A stretch of DNA of 7,495 bases from Chitinophaga pinensis (GTDB lineage: Bacteria; Bacteroidota; Bacteroidia; Flavobacteriales; Flavobacteriaceae), in NCBI GenBank assembly GCA_943324925.2, contig CALPNL020000097.1, positions 1 to 7,495 of the forward strand, in the 5' to 3' direction. Of the stretch, positions 1 through 5,594 are shown piece by piece; the first letter of the stretch is position 1; each line of letters starts with the position of its first letter. Below the pieces are notes generated by a model, which did no database searches, had not been told where the DNA came from, and saw nothing but the letters and a program-made list of their open reading frames with translations. A program made the position numbers and the translations under genes.

Positions 1-1
1 A

Positions 2-1693
2 TTAACTTCTTCACTAGTTACTGCGCAATATTCAAATATGACGATGCCACAGGCGTTATATGGTACAACATTCAATTTGAATATTCATGAATCCACAAAA
101 CAATTAGTTACAGGAAATCAAACCATAACAGGTTCTATAAATAATGAATCATTTTGGGGGCCAACACTTTTTATTAATAAAGGTGATCTAGTACACATGA
201 ATGTAACTAATAATTTGAATGAATCAACTACTGTACACTGGCATGGAATGCACTTACCAGCGGTAATGGATGGTGGTCCACATCAAGTTATTCCTGCTGG
301 AACATTTTGGCAACCCTATTGGACTGTTATGAATCAAGCTGCTACTTTATGGTATCATCCACATTTACATACAACTACACAAGCTCAAATGACAAAGGGA
401 ATTGGAGGTTTTATAATTGTTAAAGACCCTGCTGAAGCGGCTTTAGCATTACCAAGAACTTACGGAATTGACGATATTGTATTAGCATTAACAAGCAGAA
501 GTTATAATGCCACAACCAATACCTTCGTATCACCTCCTGCTTCAGCAAGAGTTTATGGAGATTACATGCTTTCCAATGGTACTCCTAATGCACAATATAC
601 TTTGCCTAAACAATTCGTGAGAATAAGAATTTTAAATGCTGAAATTGAAAGAGGTTATAATCTAGGTTTTAGTGACAATAGAACTTTTTATGTAATTGGA
701 ACGGATGGTGGATTATTGGGCGCTCCAGTAGCTGTTACTAGATTACCAATCCATGTAGGTGAAAGATATGAAATAATGGTAAATTTATCAAACGATGCTG
801 TTGGATCAAGTATCGACTTAAAAGCATATAATTCAGGGCAATCACAAAGTTTTCCAGGAGGTGAGCCAGCTTCAGCAGGTGTTTTTGGAAGCTTACTAAA
901 TAATATTGATTTTCCAGTTTTACATATTAATGTTGGTGCAACAACTACTGCTACAACTCCTATCACCTCTTTACCTACCGCGCTGATTTCAAATTCCTAT
1001 TGGACAGCGGCAGATGCTACTGTAAATAGAACTATTTCAATTACTAATGGGAATCCAGGTCCCGCGAGTGTACCCTTTAATTTTGATAATGTTTCTTATT
1101 CAGAATCTGTAATTAACAAAACAGTGAATTTAAATGCTATAGAAAAATGGTCAATTGCAAATACCAACCCTGCCGTTTTTGGACATTCATTTCACATTCA
1201 TGATATTGAATTTAAAATTGTTTCTAGAAATACAGGAACCGCTGCAGCCTACGAATCGGGTTGGAAAGATACTTTTTTCATTAGCAAAAATGAGACTGTT
1301 AGTTTTGTAGGTAAATTTGATGATTTCGCGGATTCGGATGTAACTCATCCCTACATGTATCATTGTCATTTTGGAGGTCATGAAGATGGTGGTATGATGG
1401 GACAATTTATCGTAACAGGTGCTTTAGGAACCAATCAGAATGAAAATAGTACTAGTTTTAGTTTGTATCCAAATCCTTCAAGCAATCTATTATATATTAA
1501 TTTAAAAGATGCTAATACAGAGATTTATTATGTAACAATTTCTACAATTACCGGAAGAGTCGTAATGATGTTGCCGCAACCAGAATGGCAAAATGGAATA
1601 GATATTTCCTCTCTAGAATCTGGTGTTTATACGTTTCAGATGATGGATAAACAAACTAAAAGCCTTACTACAAGAAAGTTTATCAAAAAATAA
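2..1693 (+). CDS. Secreted multicopper oxidase with T9SS type A sorting domain (5' partial)
   Basis: This is a laccase/CueO/CotA-type multicopper oxidase, which oxidises a substrate at a type 1 copper and reduces O2 to water at a trinuclear cluster. Numbering from the Met at 38, all four copper-binding blocks are present: HWHG (67-70), WYHPHLH (105-111), HSFHIH (383-388) and HCHFGGHEDGGMM (442-454). The last supplies the type 1 Cys443, His448 and probable axial Met453. Three cupredoxin domains span roughly 1-135, 140-300 and 320-465. No Met-rich insert like that of CueO is visible. Residues 473-551 form a T9SS type A domain (YPNP, ITGRVV, ESGVYTF, KFIKK), so the protein is probably surface-attached or released. 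The Met at 38 is probably not the start: the frame is open to the window edge and the preceding residues LVTAQYS look like the end of a signal peptide cleaved at A|Q. The substrate (Cu(I), Mn(II), phenolics or other) cannot be told. The next gene follows after 4 bp. Confidence 0.93.
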   Translation, partial: LTSSLVTAQYSNMTMPQALYGTTFNLNIHESTKQLVTGNQTITGSINNESFWGPTLFINKGDLVHMNVTNNLNESTTVHWHGMHLPAVMDGGPHQVIPAGTFWQPYWTVMNQAATLWYHPHLHTTTQAQMTKGIGGFIIVKDPAEAALALPRTYGIDDIVLALTSRSYNATTNTFVSPPASARVYGDYMLSNGTPNAQYTLPKQFVRIRILNAEIERGYNLGFSDNRTFYVIGTDGGLLGAPVAVTRLPIHVGERYEIMVNLSNDAVGSSIDLKAYNSGQSQSFPGGEPASAGVFGSLLNNIDFPVLHINVGATTTATTPITSLPTALISNSYWTAADATVNRTISITNGNPGPASVPFNFDNVSYSESVINKTVNLNAIEKWSIANTNPAVFGHSFHIHDIEFKIVSRNTGTAAAYESGWKDTFFISKNETVSFVGKFDDFADSDVTHPYMYHCHFGGHEDGGMMGQFIVTGALGTNQNENSTSFSLYPNPSSNLLYINLKDANTEIYYVTISTITGRVVMMLPQPEWQNGIDISSLESGVYTFQMMDKQTKSLTTRKFIKK

Positions 1694-1697
1694 TTAT

Positions 1698-2321
1698 ATG
1701 AAAAAGCATTTTTTTAAACTTTTAATAATGGGTACATTATTTATACTTTGCAGTTTTAATTTAATTGTGAAGGAGAAACAAGTGTCTGATTTTAAATTAA
1801 AAAATGCCAATACAAATCATTTCGTTTCGTTGTCCGATTATAAAAATGCCAAGGGGTTTATTATTATATTTACTTGCAATAAATGCCCTATGGCTAAGTT
1901 TTATTCTCAACGATTAAATCAAATGAATGAAAAATATAAAAAAGTTGGAATTCCATTAATTGCAATAAATTCAATGGACACTTTAGCATATGCTGAAGAA
2001 TCTTTTAAAAAAATGCAAAATAAAGTCAAAAAAGACCAGTTGAATTTCCCTTATTTGCAAGATAAAAAGCAAGTGGTTGGAAAAAACTTTAAAGCATCTG
2101 TCACTCCCCAAGCTTTTGTGATTTGGAAACAAAAAAATAAATATGTTGTCAAATACGAGGGTTCAATCGATGACAATGCGGGTGATTATCAAAATATTAA
2201 AAATCATTTTCTAATCAACGCTGTTGATCAATTATTAAAAGGGAATGAAGTCAATATTAAGGTTACTGAGCCCTTTGGTTGTAGGATTTTTTATAGAGGA
2301 ATAATAGACAATATGAAATAA
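1698..2321 (+). CDS. Thioredoxin-fold redoxin (PRX_like1-type), exported or membrane-anchored
   Basis: This 207-residue protein has a thioredoxin fold. An N-terminal hydrophobic segment (about 4-24) after a KK start is a signal peptide or membrane anchor; Cys18 is not in a convincing lipobox (FILC). A CNKC redox site (Cys60, Cys63) followed by Pro64 lies after a hydrophobic strand, and VTP (135-137) supplies the cis-proline. FTCNKCPMAKFY, then IAINSMD (88-94), then EPFGC near the C-terminus (191-195) match the PRX_like1 group of the AhpC/TSA-redoxin superfamily. Cys195 is a third, probably family-conserved cysteine. The likely role is thiol-disulfide exchange outside the cytoplasm, or metal delivery of the kind proposed for SCO-type relatives; the substrate is unknown. 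The start lies 4 bp after the oxidase stop, so the genes are almost certainly co-transcribed and possibly translationally coupled. It is Lys-rich and lacks a T9SS domain, so it probably stays in the periplasm. Family assignment is from recognition of motifs, without a search. Confidence 0.85.
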   Translation: MKKHFFKLLIMGTLFILCSFNLIVKEKQVSDFKLKNANTNHFVSLSDYKNAKGFIIIFTCNKCPMAKFYSQRLNQMNEKYKKVGIPLIAINSMDTLAYAEESFKKMQNKVKKDQLNFPYLQDKKQVVGKNFKASVTPQAFVIWKQKNKYVVKYEGSIDDNAGDYQNIKNHFLINAVDQLLKGNEVNIKVTEPFGCRIFYRGIIDNMK

Positions 2322-2345
2322 ATAAATTAATTCAAAAAAATAATT

Positions 2346-3710
2346 ATGAAACAAAAAATTACTCTTTTAGGATTGCTTTTAATTGGTTGTTCCGTTTTTG
2401 CTCAAACCAATCCAATAATAACCAAATGGTTGCAAAACACTACAGGAATTACTGGTAGACATTATGTTTCTGGAAATTCTACTCCAATTATTGATGCCGT
2501 TTTAGCCAATGTTCAATCTGTAAATTATAATACTACCAATGTATATGTTACAGCTACTGGAATTCCTGCATATATAACAGGCCCATTTCTAGATGGAAAT
2601 CCGTCTTTGGCAACAGCTCAGAATAAAATTTTTAAATTCCCATTGTCCCCTACACAAAATACTGGAACACCAACAGCAACAACTGGTGGTAATATTGGGG
2701 TATTTATAAATGGAGTGGCTCTATTTGATTACCGAGACGGTGTGGCTTGGAGTAGTGCTACCAATTCTCTTTGTGGTGGCCCTGGAAATCCAGCTTGTAG
2801 TGGTGGACCAGGAACTACACAGGCTTGGAACAGAGACGCAATTCCAGCGGAGCGTGCAGGTTTTGATTGTGCAAAAGCTCACCCTGCAATGGGAAACTAT
2901 CATCATCATCAAAACCCAAGCGCCTTTAATTTGGACCTAAATGTATTGTCAACAATTTGTTCTACGTACCCTGCAGATGGTTTATATGTAATCAATACAT
3001 CTCAACATTCCCCATTATTAGGTTTTGCTTACGATGGTTTTCCAATTTATGGAGCTTATGCTTATGCAAATACCAACGGAACTGGAGCGATTACTAGAAT
3101 GAAGTCTAGTTATCAATTGCGAACCAACACTACAAGAACCAATGGTCCAGCTATAAATCAAGTGGTTGGAACTCAGACGATGTTTAATGGATATTTTAGA
3201 GAAGATTACGAATATGTTGCACATCCCGGAGATGCTACTTACTTGGACGCAAATAATGGTAGAATTTGTAATACTCCAGAATATCCAATTTCTTTATATC
3301 CTAACGGTATTTATTGTTATTTTGCAACAGTTGATGCCAATCACAATTCCGCTTATCCTTATGTTGTAGGTCCTAATTTTTATGGAAATGTTGTTACTAC
3401 AACGGTTACCACTTTACCTGTGGGAACGACCACTTACTTGTCTAATGATAGTTTTAATTTTAATGATAATAATATTGTCATTGCACCAAATCCAGCTAAG
3501 GACTTCATTGCTATACAATTGCAAATGGCTGAAAATAATCTAAAAGTTGAATTGATTGATGAATTGGGAAAAGTGGTCAAAACAAGTGAAATTTTTCAAG
3601 GAAGTACGTTGAGCATAATTGAAACAGATACTGTATATAATGGACTGTATTTTTTGAGAATTTCAAATGATAAAGACTCCAAGACCTTTAAGGTTATCAT
3701 TGATAAATAA
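2346..3710 (+). CDS. Secreted YHYH-domain protein with T9SS type A sorting domain
   Basis: This 454-residue secreted protein belongs to the YHYH family, whose biochemical function is unknown. A signal peptide covers about 1-20, with likely cleavage after CSVFAQ. The string LIGC also fits a lipobox, but a T9SS cargo is expected to use signal peptidase I. The YHYH domain (about 90-345) shows CAKAHPAMGNYHHHQNP (175-191), LLGFAYDGFPIYG (224-236), and the distal GRICNTPEYP (305-314) and GIYCYFAT (321-328) blocks. The signature reads YHHH (185-188). Six cysteines in the mature part (143, 151, 175, 205, 308, 324) suggest disulfides, which fits having a redoxin gene next door. The cluster His179, His186-188, His221 and His293 is a candidate metal site (inference). 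Residues 368-454 are a T9SS type A domain (APNPAKDFIAI, LGKVVKTSE, YNGLYFLRI, FKVIIDK). The gene starts 24 bp after the redoxin stop behind an A-rich leader and is the last gene of the plus-strand operon. Confidence 0.9.
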   Translation: MKQKITLLGLLLIGCSVFAQTNPIITKWLQNTTGITGRHYVSGNSTPIIDAVLANVQSVNYNTTNVYVTATGIPAYITGPFLDGNPSLATAQNKIFKFPLSPTQNTGTPTATTGGNIGVFINGVALFDYRDGVAWSSATNSLCGGPGNPACSGGPGTTQAWNRDAIPAERAGFDCAKAHPAMGNYHHHQNPSAFNLDLNVLSTICSTYPADGLYVINTSQHSPLLGFAYDGFPIYGAYAYANTNGTGAITRMKSSYQLRTNTTRTNGPAINQVVGTQTMFNGYFREDYEYVAHPGDATYLDANNGRICNTPEYPISLYPNGIYCYFATVDANHNSAYPYVVGPNFYGNVVTTTVTTLPVGTTTYLSNDSFNFNDNNIVIAPNPAKDFIAIQLQMAENNLKVELIDELGKVVKTSEIFQGSTLSIIETDTVYNGLYFLRISNDKDSKTFKVIIDK

Positions 3711-3730
3711 TAACAAGTAAATATTAATTT

Positions 3731-3756
3731 AAAAAAGCTCCAATTGGAGCTTTTTT
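3731..3756. terminator. Bidirectional intrinsic terminator between convergent genes
   Basis: A perfect 26-bp palindrome has the core AGCTCCAATTGGAGCT flanked by six A on the left and six T on the right. Read either way, it gives a GC-containing stem followed by a U-run. It begins 20 bp after the YHYH stop and ends 4 bp before the stop of the minus-strand GIY-YIG-like gene, so it can end both converging transcripts. Confidence 0.9.
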
Positions 3757-3760
3757 GATT

Positions 3761-4189
3761 TTAGAATGCAACATTCCACCTTGGCAATTTGTTATTTTCT
3801 ATTAAGAAATTTTGAAGTATTTGCCCTTCAATAAATGTTGGGATGATTTTGTTTTTATCATTAAAAGTATCGTACCAAAAAACTTCTAATTTATCTATGG
3901 ATTCTTTTTTCATTTGTGCTGGCCAAGAATATTTTCTACCAGTTTTGGCAAATTGATGTCCGTTAACAATTTTGTCATACAAGCCACCATTTTTACTTTT
4001 TAATGTACCATCATTTTGCACGGTACCAGTTGAACCAACCATAATAAGTTCTTTTTCTTCATTTGAAATATCATAAACTAAGAAAATCCCACTAGCGGTA
4101 TCTGGTGCATTACATACTTCTTCTAAACTATCATTTTGGTCAAAAACAAATTGATTTTTTGATTTAATACTCTTTAATTCTTTATACAT
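3761..4189 (-). CDS. GIY-YIG-like protein with degenerate signature, function unknown
   Basis: This 142-residue, probably cytosolic protein has no signal peptide. SGIFLVYD (33-40) followed by KELIMVGSTG (46-55) has the spacing and strand pattern of the GIY ... YIG core of the nuclease superfamily. Arg85 (GRKYSW) and Glu121 (FIEGQIL) sit where the family's conserved Arg and Glu are expected. The signature residues are altered: GIY reads GIF (34-36) and YIG reads MVG (50-52), so both usual tyrosines are missing. The N-terminal VCNAPD and C-terminal LPRWN resemble a group of small uncharacterised GIY-YIG-type proteins I recall from various bacteria. It may be a catalytically dead, DNA- or protein-binding derivative, or the fold call may be wrong. 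The gene lies 73 bp downstream of sucD, behind that gene's terminator. I see no TAnnTTTG promoter of its own, so transcription may depend on readthrough or a non-consensus promoter. Being a gene is more certain than the family assignment. Confidence 0.72.
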   Translation of the reverse strand: MYKELKSIKSKNQFVFDQNDSLEEVCNAPDTASGIFLVYDISNEEKELIMVGSTGTVQNDGTLKSKNGGLYDKIVNGHQFAKTGRKYSWPAQMKKESIDKLEVFWYDTFNDKNKIIPTFIEGQILQNFLIENNKLPRWNVAF

Positions 4190-4190
4190 A

Positions 4191-4213
4191 TTTTATAATC
4201 ATTTATTATAAAA
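4191..4213. repeat. 9-bp perfect inverted repeat abutting the start of the GIY-YIG-like gene
   Basis: The arms TTTTATAAT (4191-4199) and ATTATAAAA (4205-4213) are exact inverted copies separated by 5 bases (CATTT). The repeat ends one base from the start codon at 4189 and overlaps the T-run of the sucD terminator. It could be an operator or an RNA hairpin near the ribosome start site, but it is pure A/T in an AT-rich genome and could be chance. Confidence 0.5.
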
Positions 4214-4242
4214 AAATACCCCACGAAAAACCGTGAGGTATT
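4211..4242 (-). terminator. Intrinsic terminator of sucD
   Basis: On the minus strand an 11-bp stem forms between 4232-4242 and 4215-4225, with one G-U wobble and a 6-nt loop, followed directly by a run of U (minus-strand reading of the A-run at 4211-4216). It starts 21 bases after the sucD stop. Confidence 0.85.
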
Positions 4243-4262
4243 TATATTAATTCTGTAATAGG

Positions 4263-5135
4263 TTAACCTAATACTTCTTTTACTTTTTTACCGATTTCAG
4301 CTGGAGAATCTACAACAAAAATTCCACATTCTCTCATGATTCTTTTTTTAGCTTCAGCCGTATCATCTGCGCCACCAACAATTGCACCTGCGTGACCCAT
4401 TGTTCTTCCTTTTGGTGCAGTTTCACCAGCAATAAAACCTACAACAGGCTTACGGTTACCATCTGCTTTAATCCATTTAGCAGCATCCGCTTCTAATTGA
4501 CCACCAATTTCACCAATCATAACAATACACTTGGTTTCAGGATCGTTCATTAGTAATTCAACTGCTTGTTTTGTAGTTGTTCCAATAATTGGATCGCCAC
4601 CAATACCAATCGCAGTTGTGATTCCTAAACCTTGTTTAACCACTTGATCTGCTGCTTCATAAGTTAATGTACCTGATTTTGAAACAATTCCAACAGTTCC
4701 TTTTTTGAATACAAATCCTGGCATAATACCTACTTTTGCTTCTCCTGGAGTAATTACTCCGGGGCAGTTAGGTCCTATTAATCTACAGTCCTTACCTTTT
4801 ATATATTGATTTGCTTTAATCATATCAGCAACTGGAATACCTTCTGTAATTGTAATAATTACCTTAATTCCAGCATCTGCAGCTTCCATAATTGCATCTG
4901 CAGCAAAAGCTGGCGGTACAAAAATAATGGTAGTATCAGCTCCAACTTGATCAACAGCGTCTTTAACAGTATTAAACACAGGACGATCTAAGTGAGAGGA
5001 CCCTCCTTTTCCAGGGGTTACACCTCCAACTACATTAGTTCCATATTCAATCATTTGCGAAGCATGGAAAGTACCTTCACTACCTGTAAATCCTTGAACA
5101 ATTATTTTAGAATCTTTATTTACTAAAACACTCAT
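4263..5135 (-). CDS. sucD: Succinyl-CoA synthetase (succinate--CoA ligase), alpha subunit
   Basis: This is the alpha subunit of the TCA-cycle enzyme that interconverts succinyl-CoA plus ADP/GDP and phosphate with succinate, CoA and ATP/GTP. It works in the cytosol with SucC, which is not in this window. The 290 residues match the usual full length. The N-terminal CoA-binding Rossmann domain shows VQGFTGSEGTFH (13-24) and GGVTPGKGG (37-45). GPNCPGVITPGE (121-132) and the ligase-domain GIVSKSGTLTYE (149-160) follow. GHAGAI (247-252) carries His248, the residue phosphorylated during catalysis (His246 in E. coli). The Met start fits the family's N-terminus MSVLVNKDSK. The gene sits 94 bp from the preceding minus-strand gene, has its own consensus promoter (5172-5201) and terminator (4211-4242), and therefore looks mainly monocistronic. 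Nothing about it is unusual apart from its distance from sucC. Confidence 0.98.
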   Translation of the reverse strand: MSVLVNKDSKIIVQGFTGSEGTFHASQMIEYGTNVVGGVTPGKGGSSHLDRPVFNTVKDAVDQVGADTTIIFVPPAFAADAIMEAADAGIKVIITITEGIPVADMIKANQYIKGKDCRLIGPNCPGVITPGEAKVGIMPGFVFKKGTVGIVSKSGTLTYEAADQVVKQGLGITTAIGIGGDPIIGTTTKQAVELLMNDPETKCIVMIGEIGGQLEADAAKWIKADGNRKPVVGFIAGETAPKGRTMGHAGAIVGGADDTAEAKKRIMRECGIFVVDSPAEIGKKVKEVLG

Positions 5136-5171
5136 GATATTATTATTTTATTTTTATTTTTTAGAACGATG

Positions 5172-5201
5172 CAAAAGTAAGCTATTGACACTTTAAAGAA
5201 A
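5172..5201 (-). promoter_or_regulatory. Bacteroidota-type promoter of sucD
   Basis: On the minus strand TACTTTTG (5179-5172) is an exact match to the phylum's TAnnTTTG -7 element. Eighteen bases upstream, TTTC (5201-5198) is one mismatch from the TTTG expected near -33, so that half is weaker. Transcription would begin near 5165-5167, giving a leader of about 30 A/U-rich bases without a Shine-Dalgarno sequence, as is usual in this phylum. Confidence 0.72.
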
Positions 5202-5229
5202 AGTATTTACAACTAATTTTTAAATATTT

Positions 5230-5592
5230 TTAAACTACTTGACTGATTTGATAACCACGATATAATTTTTCGGCTTTCAATTCCCAAATTACCATAAAAT
5301 TAGCTAACAAAATGTATTCTCGAGGGTTTTCAATTGTTTTTACTGAATGTGCATATCGAACTGAAACCAAATTTCCTTCTTTTATAATATGTGAAATTTC
5401 AACTTTAGAACGAATATATGACCTACTTAATTCGGCTGCTAATGATAATAAATCATCCCTATACATTTTTATAAACCCAGTGCTACTATTCCATTCTAAA
5501 ATTATATCATCATGTAAATAATCAGCCAAGACAGTTGGATTTATTAATGCATCTGATTTGTAAAAATCAAGGATTATCTTTTTTAAATTCAT
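5230..5592 (-). CDS. NTF2/SnoaL-like small protein, function unknown
   Basis: This 120-residue cytosolic protein has the pattern of the NTF2-like (SnoaL/ketosteroid isomerase) cone fold. It has an N-terminal helix region with FYKSDALINPTVLADYL (10-26), the strand block DDIILEWNSSTGF (28-40), a helix at about 45-60, and C-terminal strands with VSVRYAH, IENPREYILLANFMVIWEL and LYRGYQISQVV. No enzymatic role can be assigned; NTF2-like proteins include enzymes, binding domains and accessory subunits. The start at 5592 leaves only 2 bp to the lpxD stop, so the two are surely co-transcribed and probably translationally coupled. That makes a link to lipid A or envelope synthesis possible, but co-transcription alone does not prove it. 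The motif NPREY plus RGYQ resembles a flavobacterial family I recall as annotated only as nuclear transport factor 2 family protein. No strong intrinsic terminator is visible downstream; the 94 bp to sucD is AT-rich and holds the sucD promoter. Confidence 0.82.
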   Translation of the reverse strand: MNLKKIILDFYKSDALINPTVLADYLHDDIILEWNSSTGFIKMYRDDLLSLAAELSRSYIRSKVEISHIIKEGNLVSVRYAHSVKTIENPREYILLANFMVIWELKAEKLYRGYQISQVV

Positions 5593-5594
5593 AA

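Noticed and set aside
688..966. Minus-strand open frame of 92 codons inside the multicopper oxidase
   Set aside because: It lies wholly within a gene with intact copper motifs on the other strand and its translation has no recognisable domain; it is a shadow frame.
2382..2408. Lipobox LIGC in the YHYH signal peptide, suggesting a lipoprotein
   Set aside because: The following CSVFAQ fits signal peptidase I cleavage, and the C-terminal T9SS domain implies a non-lipidated precursor; the lipobox match is probably incidental, though not excluded.
2898..2911. CAT triplet run as a phase-variable microsatellite
   Set aside because: Only three units, in frame, encoding the conserved motif; too short to suggest slippage, and any change would not shift the frame.
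2710..2940. Overlapping open frames on both strands inside the YHYH gene (also 3018-3224 and 3166-3369)
   Set aside because: They are contained in a confidently assigned gene, and their translations are low-complexity or carry no motif.
5217..5234. Repeated TTTTTAAA strings after the NTF2-like gene as a terminator or repeat
   Set aside because: There is no GC-containing stem; it is A/T low-complexity sequence expected in this genome.
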